Shown piece after piece: positions 36,482-56,185 of a stretch of 64,000 nucleotides of DNA; the first letter of the stretch is position 1, and each line of letters starts with the position of its first letter. The notes under the pieces were generated by a model. It had not been told where the DNA came from, did not search any database, and saw only the letters and a list, made by a program, of their open reading frames with translations. The DNA comes from Petrosia ficiformis (Eukaryota; Porifera; Demospongiae; Haplosclerida; Petrosiidae). The stretch is from NCBI GenBank assembly GCA_947044365.1, contig OX345650.1:5216872-5280871 (forward strand), read 5' to 3'. Made by a program: the position numbers and the translations under genes.

Positions 36482-39400
36482 TATATATATATTATTATTA
36501 TTAATTTTAGGAGATGTGATGTCAAATATGCATAAAGAATTCAATAAGGCAGTGAGTAGTGATGATCACATGATAATCATGTGATGAATGACGATTGTTT
36601 CCATAGTGCATTCAACGAGCTCTGGATCAGTTGACAAATAAAGGAAAAGTCAGAGAGAAAGTATATGGCAAGCAAAAGGTATGTATTATGTGTACATCTT
36701 GTTGTATTTTCCCAATCATAAATCACTCGTTAAAATGGAGGCTTAGTTCATCCAGTATCCATTAGTTCATCCAATAGTCCATTAGTTCATTTAGTAGACT
36801 ATTCATCCAATAGTCCATATTAGTTCATTTAGTAGACTATTAGTTTATCCAGTAGTCCATTAGTAATCTCTTTTGTAGTGACATGATTCCATTTATCATA
36901 TTTTAGGTTTATGTTGTTGAGCAATCAATATTTCCAGATGTTGATGAAGGAGAACTTAAGAAAATGGATCAGCAGATTTCTAATCTTCAGTCTTCTATTC
37001 AGAAATTACAAACAGATAATCATAATTTGGAAACAAGTGTGTTAGAACTGTTTTAATATAATGATTAGTTCACTAAATTATATAACAAGTGCCCATTATT
37101 GCAGTTGACCTGAAGTTTATGATAGTGATGAAGTCACAATGCCTTACTGACATAGTGTAGTTGTATATATAGCTGGAACAATACTGCTATTGTCAACATA
37201 CACCTAATTAAACAGATAATATTATTGATCAAAACCACTTTGAGAACATAATAAAGACTTCATTATCTAACTCTAGAAACAGTTTCGGCTCAATTTGAAT
37301 TGACTGATTTTACAATGAAAAATCAATACTAAGGCTATATTATATATATATGTATAATATAATACCAAAGTGCTCACAGTTCCTACAAATAACATTTTTG
37401 ATCAAAAATACTGGAGAAACATAACAAAGACATCAATATTGAACGCTAGGAACAGTTTCAGAAAAATGTTTTTTCCAGTCAAAAAATAAGTACCAAGGGT
37501 TTCATTTGGGGATGGGTGGGGTCATTCTGCCCCTCCTTGCTATAGCTTTGCCCTCCCTTGGAATTTGTTTGCCAATAAGCACATTACGATAACCTTGTAT
37601 GTCACCCCCTCAAAGTTTTTCAAATTGACGTTTCACCCCCCTTAATGATTTTTCTAAATGAAACCCTGTCTATATATTATATTCAGGACTTTGTGATTTG
37701 AAGAATTCTCTGACATTAGAAGAGGCAAGCACACAATTGAAGACATTAGAGAAAGAGGTTAGCTATTATACAAACCAGCGATTGACATATTAAGTGATAT
37801 ATCTTAGTGTGTAGAAATGAGTGCTAGACTATCCAAAATCAAATCAGGTCAGAAAATCAAGATTAGCTCTTGTCTATTCATCTGTTAATATCTTGTGATT
37901 AATATCTATTCATCTGTTAATATCTTGTGTTTAATATCTATTCATCTGTTAATCTCTTGTGTTTAATATCTATTCATCTGTTAATCTCTTGTGTTTAATA
38001 TCTATTCATCTGTTCATCTCTTGTGTTTAATATCTATTCATCTGTTAATATCTTGTGTTTAATATCTATTCATCTGTTCATCTCTTGTGTTTAATATCTA
38101 TTCATCTGTTCATCTCTTGTGTTTATTATCTATTCATCTGTTAATCTCTTGTGATTAATATCTATTCATCTGTTAATCTCTTGTGTTTATTATCTATTCA
38201 TCTGTTAATATCTTGTGTTTAATATCTATTCATCTGTTCATCTCTTGTGTTTAATATCTATTCATCTGTTCATCTCTTGTGTTTATTATCTATTCATCTG
38301 TTAATCTCTTGTGATTAATATCTATTCATCTGTTAATCTCTTGTGTTTAATATCTATTCATCTGTTAATCTCTTGTGTTTAATATCTATTCATCTGTTAA
38401 TCTCTTGTGTTTAATATCTATTCATCTGTTCATCTCTTGTGTTTAATATCTATTCATCTGTTCATCTCTTGTGTTTAATATCTATTCATCTGTTCATCTC
38501 TTGTGTTTAATATCTATTCATCTGTTCATCTCTTGTGTTTAATATCTATTCATCTGTTCATCTCTTGTGTTTAATATCTATTCATCTGTTCATCTCTTGT
38601 GTTTAATATCTATTCATCTGTTCATCTCTTGTGTTTATTATCTATTCATCTGTTCATCTCTTGTGTTTAATATCTATTCATCTGTTCATCTCTTGTGTTT
38701 AATATCTATTCATCTGTTCATCTCTTGTGTTTAATATCTATTCATCTGTTCATCTCTTGTGTTTAATATCTATTCATCTGTTCATCTCTTGTGTTTAATA
38801 TCTATTCATCTGTTCATCTCTTGTGTTTATTATCTATTCATCTGTTCATCTCTTGTGTTTAATATCTATTCATCTGTTCATCTCTTGTGTTTAATATCTA
38901 TTCATCTGTTCATCTCTTGTGTTTATTATCTATTCATCTGTTCATCTCTTGTGTTTAATATCTATTCATCTGTTAATCTCTTGTGTATATACATGTAGGT
39001 AGTGAAAATGTAACACCTGAACAATCTGAACACATACATAACTCTTATCAAACATCAACAAGACATTGGAGAAAGAGAAGAAGAATGGTGAGTGAGATAG
39101 ATCAATGAGATGTATAATGGATTGCTTATATATTAGACAATGGATATAGTAAATACGATATTGGAAGGTTATCCTAAATCTAAGAAAGAATTTATAGTGA
39201 GTTCTCATCTCATGTATGTACTATATTGTTACCATAGTTACAATCAATGGCGTAGCCACTAGGCCTAGGGTACTATTATTTGTCAAATATAATATATATG
39301 ATATGCTGACTTCTCTCACACTGGAGTCAGATCTTTAAAATTCCTAAGATATTTGGTGCTGTCATTTATTGTCATTATCAAGATACGCGATTCTATTCAA

Positions 39401-39604
39401 TGAAAACCACACCTCTTATGAATAATTAATTAATATTCAACATTTTACTGCGATTTTTCTTAATGGTTATGCCACTGGTTACAATATTAATGTCTTGAGT
39501 ATGTGTATACATGGTATCCTAGCAACCAATGGTTTATTTGATAGGAAGAAGTTGGTATAGAGACAGATGAAGATTATGGAGTTTCTCTACCATCTCATAC
39601 TTAA
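36291..39604 (+). CDS. PSMC3IP: HOP2 / PSMC3IP homologue, meiotic recombination factor, 213 aa
   Basis: HOP2 partners MND1 to promote DMC1/RAD51 strand invasion in meiosis. Exons: 36291-36315, 36365-36418, 36511-36551, 36607-36678, 36907-37036, 37687-37757, 37808-37847, 38999-39087, 39137-39196, 39545-39604 (642 nt). The N-terminal winged helix (EYLKNQNRPYSAGDV, GKVREKVYGKQKVYVVEQ) is followed by a coiled coil and the highly conserved end RHWRKRRRM, ILEGYPKSKKEFIEEVGIET, DEDYGVSLP. Length fits (human 217 aa). The donor at 37037 is the GTGTGTT that keeps frame with exon 6. Intron 5 carries an inverted-repeat element; intron 7 carries a 1.1-kb minisatellite. It marks the locus as germline-relevant. 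Confidence 0.97.
37496..37667. mobile_element. 172-bp MITE-like inverted-repeat element in PSMC3IP intron 5
   Basis: Left end AGGGTTTCATTT (37496-37507) and exact inverse AAATGAAACCCT (37656-37667), each preceded outward by CA (left) or its complement TG (right), giving CA(A)GGGTTTCATTT ends. The interior is C-rich on this strand and differs from its surroundings. Noncoding. Confidence 0.6.
37870..38985. repeat. 32-bp minisatellite, ~35 copies, PSMC3IP intron 7
   Basis: Unit TCTATTCATCTGTTMATCTC+TTGTGTTTAATA, with variants (TTAATC/TTCATC; AATA/TTAT). Copies become more uniform toward the right. It occupies almost all of intron 7 (37848-38998). Confidence 0.97.
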
Positions 39605-39804
39605 AAAAATAACTTCACGATGAATGTATTTTCACAAACTATTTAACAATTGTGACAACTTACTATATATATAACAATATTATATAACAATATTATATTA
39701 ATGAGATTTGTATATAAACAGACATCTTCTCAAAGTAGACTTATAATAACAGGAAATAGTTTCCATCTAAAAAATCACAAAATAGAATTATTAAAAATTT
39801 GTTT

Positions 39805-48202
<8,398 letters not shown>

Positions 48203-48342
48203 TATGAATTAGTTCTAGATCTCCAATGATGGCAGATAATTAAACTATTTTAGCAGTCCCAGCACTTGCAAGAATGCCAGTCTGCCACACCTTCAAAAAT
48301 AAAGTATTAATTAATTTAACACACCCACCAAGAAAGCAACAA
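48203..48342. promoter_or_regulatory. Bidirectional promoter interval HECW / BBIP1
   Basis: 140 bp between divergent start codons. No strong named motif is seen. Inferred from geometry. Confidence 0.4.
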
Positions 48343-49110
48343 ATGTCCACCATAGCAGTGAGGTAGATCATCAAAAATAATTTTCATTTTATTATCTTTT
48401 GTAGCAAAAAGAACAAATTATAAAAGAAGTACTTCCAAAATGTGGAATGTTATATTCTGAAGAAATACCACAAATGGTATGTATAGTACTCGGGTCTCAT
48501 TCCCAAACTCAATCAATAGTCTGAGAATGAGGATATGAAACTCTGCACATTAGGTACTAACAAAACCCAAGATCCTTCCTCTCAAATCAGTTACATTAGA
48601 GAAAATTGAAGAGATGCAAAAACAAGTATGTCTAAATACTGCATATAATATATATCACATGACCAGACATAAATATCACATGACCAGACATTGGGTGCAA
48701 CATTACTATTACCTTAGAAATCAGTAAATTACTAGTACTAATACCTCGTAATATATTTCAATTACTATTACCTTAAAAATCAGTATAGTACTATTACTAT
48801 TACCTTTTAATACTAATACTGCCCAAGTCAGTGTTACTGTTATGGATTACTATATCATTGAAGTTTTTAAAAAAATTCTTTCATGTTTTAAACTAAATGA
48901 TCATTGCATACTCGGTATTCCCTCCAATACTAAAATGTCTCTATACTGGCCCTACTATAAATGAACATATTAATTACTATTACCTCAACATTGACATTGT
49001 ATATTAATTCTTTTGTATTACCCTATGTCTGCATATGACTGTCACATGATCAGGCACAAGAGCTAATGAAGCAACAAGTGGATGAAAATAATGAAACAGG
49101 AGCAAATTAA
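48343..49110 (+). CDS. BBIP1: BBSome-interacting protein 1 (BBIP10) homologue, 71 aa
   Basis: BBIP1 is the smallest BBSome subunit, needed for BBSome assembly and ciliary membrane traffic. Four tiny exons: 48343-48357, 48405-48476, 48554-48625, 49054-49110 (216 nt). Signature segments are IIKEVLPKCGMLYSEEIPQM and VLTKPKILPLKSVTLEKIEE, matching the family's EVLPKQGPLFVEDI and CKPKLLPLKSLTLEKLE. The tail is polar (AQELMKQQVDENNETGAN). The first exon (MSTIA) uses donor GTGAGG to keep frame; the start is less certain than the rest, and human BBIP1 has a longer N-terminus (92 aa). No single exon exceeds 72 nt, so ORF scanning misses it. It lies between HECW and POLR1B on the opposite strand to both. 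Confidence 0.88.
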
Positions 49111-49420
49111 TAAACAAATTCCAAGATGACAATGAATCACTTAATAAAATATAAAGTTTCAAATTATACATACCAACATTACTAATTGGCATCATGATGT
49201 AACAATACATCATGTTATATCCGCAATTACAGTACAGTATATGCTGTAATGCAATGTATTAAATGAATTGAGATAAATCGTAATAGTACATATTATCGTA
49301 ATACATCATGACAAGTGTAATCATGCACAATGTTACATCATAAACATCATGATAAGTGAACCATTTTGTTACATCATAATACATCATAATACATCATAAT
49401 TAATGATAATGCATTACACA
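49111..49420. other. Intergenic tail-to-tail gap BBIP1 / POLR1B
   Basis: 310 bp of AT-rich DNA with repeated ACATCATAATACATCATAA and related words (49290-49410). No gene seen. Confidence 0.6.
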
Positions 49421-52400
49421 TCAAGATACATCTATTTTGAGTTTTATATTCATTCCTGCGAGTTCAGCTACGAGATAACGAAATACATATGGTACTGATA
49501 CTATGTCCACTTTGCCTTTGTCTTTACACAAACGACATGTCCACTTGTGATCACATGACACTTGAAGAGGTGAGTCAACAGGAGGGGGCTTCTCCAATAT
49601 TGGAGATAAGATACTCCCACAATTAATACAAATATGAGACTACAAAAATGACATATTTAGCAATTATTTCTTGTCTATTTTTAGCTTATTTAATTTTAGT
49701 TATGGATAGTACTGTATTAGTATTTACAGTCTATTTTTAGTACCATGAATTTAGAGTAACATCTTGTCTTGTATTTTTAGTAACATAGTAACTTATCTAT
49801 TTTTAGTAACATGAGTTTATAGTACTCCTTGTCTATTTTTAGTATCATGACTTTTAGTTATAGTAACATATTGTCTATTTTTAGTATCAAGAAGTTACAG
49901 TAACAGCCTGTCTATTTTTAGTAACATGAATTTATAGTAACTTATTTCTAATTTTAGTTATAGTAAGATGCTGTCTGTCAAATGCGTACTTACAAAAGAT
50001 TTATCAGAACAATTAAGAAGACGATCTTGTAACAGAAAAGAGCTTCCATGTGCCAAGAGTGAGTCCCTTTCCATTTCTCCGAAACGAATACCTCCTGCTC
50101 TTTTTCTGCCCTAAGACAAAAGAGAAGATAAAAAAAACAGACAAACAGAAAGATAGGCGATACCTTTACTGGTTGATGTGTGAGTATATCAATAGGACCT
50201 GTTGTACGAACCTGTTATTAAAAAAGGTCAAAGGTCAACATCACTGTTAATAAATATTTACCTGGAATTTATCAGATACCATGTGTCTAAGTCTTTGATA
50301 ATAAACAACACCAAAAAAAATGTCAGCTTCAAATTCTCTTCCATCGATACCAGAATAGAGCCTCTCGTTACCAAAATAATTATAACCAGCTGAAAGACAG
50401 ACAAATAGATGTTGACAAATGCATAGCGATTTCGTTTCATTTGTAATGTCCTACCTTTTACTAAATGATCTCCAAAGAAATTAATAGCAGGTGTATCCTC
50501 AGAGAATGTGAAAGGTGTGGCATCATGACAAATACCATGTAACGAAGCTGATTTACCAGCCATACTCTCAATCATCATACCTAATAATAGGGAAGTCCCC
50601 CTTGATTCTTATATATTAACCACACCCACCTATTGTCATACGAGATGGAAATCCATGTGGATTGAATATTATATCAGGAACCATTCCGGACTCTGCAAAG
50701 GGCATGTTTTCTACTGGCCATTTTTGACTACATATACCTTTCTGTCCATGACGACTAGCAAACTTATCTCCAATTATAGGATTACGCTGAAATATTGAAA
50801 TAAAATGTAATCCTGTTTACAAATATTATATATTTTACCGACATTCAATCTCAATTTAATAAACACTCTTTGTAATGGGTCGTTACCTGTTTCACTACCT
50901 AACAGCTTTACCTAGTAGATAGATATAGATAGATACATGTACATAGATAGATAGATGTACATAGATAGATACATGTACATAGATAGATAGATGAACAAAT
51001 AAATAGACAGTTATAATGTGACAGCTGGTCACCTGATCAACATACGCAGGTTCATGTGACTTGTATTTCTCAACGATTACTTTCATTGATGCTACATCTA
51101 TGTAACTATGATGATGATATGTTAGAAAATACAACACCAATATCTCTATCTCATCACCTATAGAGGGGATCTCCCTCTGTTAAAAGCGCTCCAACAGGAG
51201 GTAATCCATCTGGTTCAAGTTTTTCACAAGCCCACTTGTTACTTGGTAGAGTTCCTAAGAGATAGATAGATAGATATATAGATAAGTAGATAGATAGATA
51301 GATAGATAGAGAGTCTATGTTATTACCAAATTGATACTCAGTGTTTCCATGATCACGTGACTTTTTACCAAGATCTATAAGCTGAATTAATAATAATTAA
51401 CATTCCATTATTATGATATCATTATGACATCATTACCTCACACTTATACACTGTAGCGTGAGCAAAACCTCTTTCAAATGAAGACTTGTTTAGTATCATA
51501 GCATCTTCCATGTCGTATCCCTATCAAACGTAGATAGATAGATAGACAGATAGATAGATACATAGATAGATAGATAGATACATGTAAGTGAAATGAAAGA
51601 GATGGATAGACAGATGACTAGACAGATAGTCAGACAGACAGATAGTCGGACAGATGGATAGATAGATAGATAGATGGTGTATTGAGAGAGATGAATTGAG
51701 ACAGATAGATAACCTACTGTGTATGAAATAACAGCAACCACTGCATTTGTCCCCAACGGGTAATTATCAACATTATAATAATCATATAAATATGGCCGAA
51801 CCATTGGTGCCTGAGGGGTCTGAATACAGTATGAATAATACAGGAACACTTCATATATATTGATAATACCTGGAGTTTATATAACTTGTTATCATTTCGA
51901 AAAGATATAGAATGACATGGAGTTCCCATTGTCTGTTTACCCATCTATTCATACAAGAGGTTGTATAGTATAAAGGGTCTTGTATTGTTTAAAAGTTTCA
52001 GGCCCTTTACCTGACATTGGTACATATTACGTGGACTTTGATTAAAATCAGAATACGGAGTAAAACTTGAAACAGCACTGAGCATGCTTCCTTCGTGTAA
52101 CTCCATGTGTGTTGTCACCTGATAATCAAGTGATAATCATGTGATAACAATTACAACTAAGCTCACCCCTTTATGAATTTCTTCTGGGCAAACTGCAACA
52201 TTCATATACACCTAAAATCATATGTATGTATGTATATATACGTATTAAGGTATGTATGTACGTATGTATGTATGTACGTATGTACATATGTATGTATGTA
52301 TGTATGTATGTACGTACGTACGTACGTACATGTACATGTACAAGTACATGTACATGTACACTGTACATGTACATGTACATGTACAAGTACGTACGTACGT

Positions 52401-55400
52401 ATGTATGTATGTATGTATGTATGTATGTATGTATGTGTACTTGTTCAAATGATCCAATCAATTCTCTAGTATTAGTCATTAAGTTAATAACTGGTCTCAT
52501 CATTCTAGCTGGTGTTGAGAATAAGAAGAGACCTGGGTATAGACCATTATTAGAATAAGGGACTAAACCAATTTCTAAAGTTGGCGGAACCTAAGGAGAT
52601 CATGTGATCATTAGGTAATGTGATCAATCAATCAATCAATCAATCAGTCATTATCATTACATTATTTTTTCCTTCTGCTTTTAAAACTCGTAATTTTCTT
52701 GCCAGTTTATCAGCCTCATGTTCTGATACGAGACCCAAAACACGTCCATCTAATATCACATAAATGAATTGTATATCAGGTCTTTGTGGAATTGGAGATG
52801 AAAGAGGAATCATGCCAAGAGAACACAAGAGTTTAGGAAGATGGATGGTCTGCGGATTTGCTGTAACAACCTATTACAACACAATGCTTGATCACATGAT
52901 GTATCATATGAGTATCACACATACTCACTTGACACAGTGCTGCAAGATGATTTAGTAGGCCACAAGGAGAGCCATCAGGTGTGTGTACAGGACATATGAA
53001 ACCTAGTACAAATGAGAAGAACAATTATCTCAATCCTTCTTCACTGTCATCTTCCCCTCCCTCCCTCTCTCTCACCCCATGCATCGGGAAGAAGTTTTCT
53101 AACTCCTGTTGTTCTCATTTGAGCGAAGAAAGCACCTCGATGAACTGCTCGAAAATGAGAGAGATAACGAAAAAAGTTAAGTTTATCAGCTACAATAGTG
53201 AAACCAGCAACCTTAAGAGGGACACGGAGGTTATACACATATACATTTGGAGAAAACTCAATGTACTTGTTGTAAATTCAGTCCACTTCTGGATCTAATG
53301 GTTCCTGTTGCAAGGAAAGCCTCCATTGCTGATGCAACAGGGATAGTACTTCTCTGATCTAATAGTTTTCTAAGCCCAGTACCTGAAAAGATATATAAAG
53401 ACATATGGATATAGTGACAGACATACATACTTTCTGTTACAGTGAAAGTATCAGGATTAGATTTGTACTTTCTCTCTAGTTCTTGACGAACCTTGATCAG
53501 ATATTCATCAAGTCTTTCCTATGGTAAATATATTAATTAATAACTGTATGTTAATGATTGTAATGTATTGTTATACTAATAATATACTAGATTATAACGT
53601 ATTGTTATACTAATAATAAACAAGATTATGATGTAATAATAAACTAGATTATAACGTTTTGTTTTACTTATTAAACAATACATCAATCAGTATATTACTA
53701 GTAAAACAATACATCATAATCAAGTTTATTATTAGTTTATTATTAGTATAACAATACATCATAATCTAGTTTATTATTAGTATAACAATACATCATAATC
53801 TGGTTTATTATTAGTTTATTATTAGTATAACAATACATCATAATCTAGTTTATTATTAGTATAACAATACATCATAATCTGGTTTATTATTAGTTTATTA
53901 TTAGTATAACAATACATCATAATCTAGTTTATTATTAGTATAACAATACATCATAATCTGGTTTATTATTAGTTTATTATTAGTATAACAATACATCATA
54001 ATCTAGTTTATTATTCACTAGATGTGTTATACTAACTTTTAATATCATGAGGTATAAATGACCTCCCAGAAGTATTTCTTGATTCATAGGAGAATCTGCT
54101 GACTCAGGAGAACAACGTCCAGATGATAATGCATAAAGTTTCCTTGACATGAAACTAGAGAAAGTATGAGGATCAAGAAAAGATTGAAGAGATAAGAGAG
54201 AAGTTGAAATAGCTCACATCAAAATGTTAAATTTATCAATATTCCTGTCTAAATGTACACATATATGTTCCCTATAAGGAGATAGTGTGAGTCAATAGAT
54301 GTGTTGAAATGATTGCAAGAATATATACTTCATTAACTGTTCACAGACAGTTTCTTCTGTTACCCAGGGAGGAAGCTCAGATTTTATTTGAAATCTTTGT
54401 CCAATATATCTCAAAGCATCAATCCTTGTTAACACACCCTCATCTTGTGCGAACCTCAATATAGAGGTCACACAGCTATAAGATGATTAAAAATACATTC
54501 CAAGTTTGTGCATTTGTATGTATGCTCACCCTTTGAGAAATGCATTCTGTTCTTGCCCCTTAATTAACTCTTTGTAAATATGACAGTCTTGTACATCAAC
54601 TAAAGCCTGTAATAAACCACACCCATTTAATAAGCCACACCCACCAAATCAACATTTCACATTCCTCATTATATATCGATCCCGGTAACTAACCTTAAGA
54701 ATGAATATAATAGGAACATAAAATAATTCTTTATTTCTCGCAAAAGCTAAAGTCAAAATTCCATCAGATCGATAATGTAAGGTGAGGTTCTAAAGAAAGG
54801 TAAAAAGGTTTATACGAGAAAGATAAATGGTTGATGTCTCACTGCTTGCGATTGATCTTTCCTAACACATCTGATAGTGACACCATATTCAGTGAATAAG
54901 GGAGCTTTACCAATCCATGAATTTCTAATTATAGCTATGGGCTATAAAAAAATAAAATAATAATAATAATAATAATAATACCTTACTTACATAATTTCTT
55001 CTTGGCATTATAAGCATTCTAATTAATCTTTCATTACCATTAATAATGAAGTACCCTCCAAATTCCTACAAATATATATAATATATAATATTATTATAAT
55101 ATAATGAGCTGTATATACACATAACAAATACATATACTACATACTTCAGCTTCTTCATGATGTTTTACTAACTCAACAGGTGGCATATTATATAAACGGC
55201 ATCTATTTGACTACAGATCAAAATGTGTACTAACATTTCCTACATACATGTTAAATATAACATACCTTGACCATGATTGGTATTTGACCAAGAGGTATTG
55301 TTAATGTATTAACAGTTTGTCCCTCTATTATGAACTGAAGTGCTATGTTCAGTGGAGCTTTATAGGTGGAAGCTCTTTCTCTACACTCTGAGGGATAGAT

Positions 55401-56128
55401 CTGTATTGATTTAGCGTGTACATTTGTTTCAGGTAGTGTTGGACATCCCACTGATATATCCTAAGTATAAAATATATGTAATATATATATTTACAATGTA
55501 TGTGTATGTATAATTATAATATATTCATAAATATGTAACGCGTGTGTGGATTATGTCCATGACTACATGTATGTATGCATGTATGTATGTATGTATGTAT
55601 ATTTGTATATATGTATGTATGTATGTATGTATGTGTGTATGTTTGTATGTATGTATGTATATATGTATGTAGGTATGCATTTATGTATGTACGTATGTTT
55701 TGTGTATATATGTATGAATATAGATATGATTGTATACATACATATGTAGAGTAGTTATGTTCATTGTACAATTGTACATACATGAATACCTCAATGAAAA
55801 ACTGGATTTTCCGGTTTGCTGGATCCAAAAGTTCTTGTGTTCTCAGATCCTATATTCACATATTAAACATTATTACTATAAGACATGACTTCCTAATAAG
55901 GTAATAACCTGGATAGCATATTTCAATCCTTCATCAAGAACAAAATTAAACGAGTCGACATGATGACGAACTAGTTCTTGTAATCCCTGTCAAATATAGA
56001 TTCCAGTAATTATAAACCACATTGTACAGTATCTATATTACCTCATGCTGACGTGGTTTTATCTTGGCATAGTTTGATGATGAGAGTGCATTGAGAGAAG
56101 GTTTCATACCATCAATCATCATCTCCAT
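49421..56128 (-). CDS. POLR1B: RNA polymerase I second-largest subunit (RPA2/RPA135), 1147 aa
   Basis: Catalytic-core subunit of the nucleolar polymerase that transcribes rRNA. Thirty-three exons (minus): 56042-56128, 55909-55986, 55790-55849, 55266-55460, 55145-55210, 54991-55065, 54843-54941, 54694-54789, 54530-54606, 54329-54475, 54218-54271, 54037-54154, 53431-53518, 53267-53382, 53076-53211, 52929-53002, 52661-52870, 52441-52590, 52167-52211, 52011-52118, 51870-51944, 51718-51819, 51437-51530, 51327-51381, 51158-51254, 51033-51105, 50839-50911, 50630-50786, 50455-50580, 50261-50389, 50164-50211, 49994-50110, 49421-49639 (3444 nt; human 1135 aa). Landmarks: [111 protein letters not shown], then a C-terminal CxxC...CxxC zinc site. 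RPA2-specific wording excludes RPB2 and RPC2. The start at 56128 is the first in-frame ATG of the first recognisable exon; an extra upstream exon is possible. Confidence 0.96.
49690..49975. repeat. Degenerate ~40-bp repeat in POLR1B last intron
   Basis: Seven or so diverged copies of TTGTCTATTTTTAGTAACAT followed by GA..TTTATAGTAAC in the intron 49640-49993. Confidence 0.8.
51260..51720. repeat. Scattered GATA/GACA microsatellite blocks, POLR1B introns
   Basis: GATA runs at about 51259-51310, 51531-51580 and 51600-51680 flank the exons at 51327-51381 and 51437-51530. A similar block is at 50917-50995. Confidence 0.8.
52215..52440. repeat. TATG/TACG repeat with central TGTACATGTACA palindromes, POLR1B intron
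   Basis: TATG repeats flank a run of TACG and TACATG (52310-52400). The whole block is roughly mirror-palindromic, so it could form a large hairpin in DNA or RNA. Confidence 0.9.
53525..54010. repeat. Minisatellite with ~34-bp unit and ~100-bp higher-order block, POLR1B intron
   Basis: ATACATCATAATCTAGTTTA and TTATTAGTATAAC recur over ~450 bp; in the right part two unit forms (CTAGTTTA and CTGGTTTA) alternate as a longer block. The left part (53560-53690) carries the inverse orientation of the same words. Confidence 0.88.
55545..55735. repeat. GTAT microsatellite, POLR1B intron 3
   Basis: GTAT repeats with TTTG and ATAT variants between exons 55790-55849 and 55266-55460. Confidence 0.88.
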
Positions 56129-56185
56129 GTTGTTCCACGTGGGTAGATTAACCTGTTCATAAAGGATTAAATATATACTCAGGAA
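56129..56185. promoter_or_regulatory. 57-bp interval between POLR1B and CDK5 start codons
   Basis: The assigned start codons of the divergent genes are only 57 bp apart. Promoter elements must lie in this gap or overlap coding or untranslated sequence, or POLR1B starts in a further upstream exon overlapping CDK5. No TATA box is evident. Inferred. Confidence 0.4.

Noticed and set aside
37870..38985. Regular 32-bp repeats resembling a CRISPR array
   Set aside because: Units are contiguous with no unique spacers, lie inside a eukaryotic intron, and no cas genes are present. It is a minisatellite.
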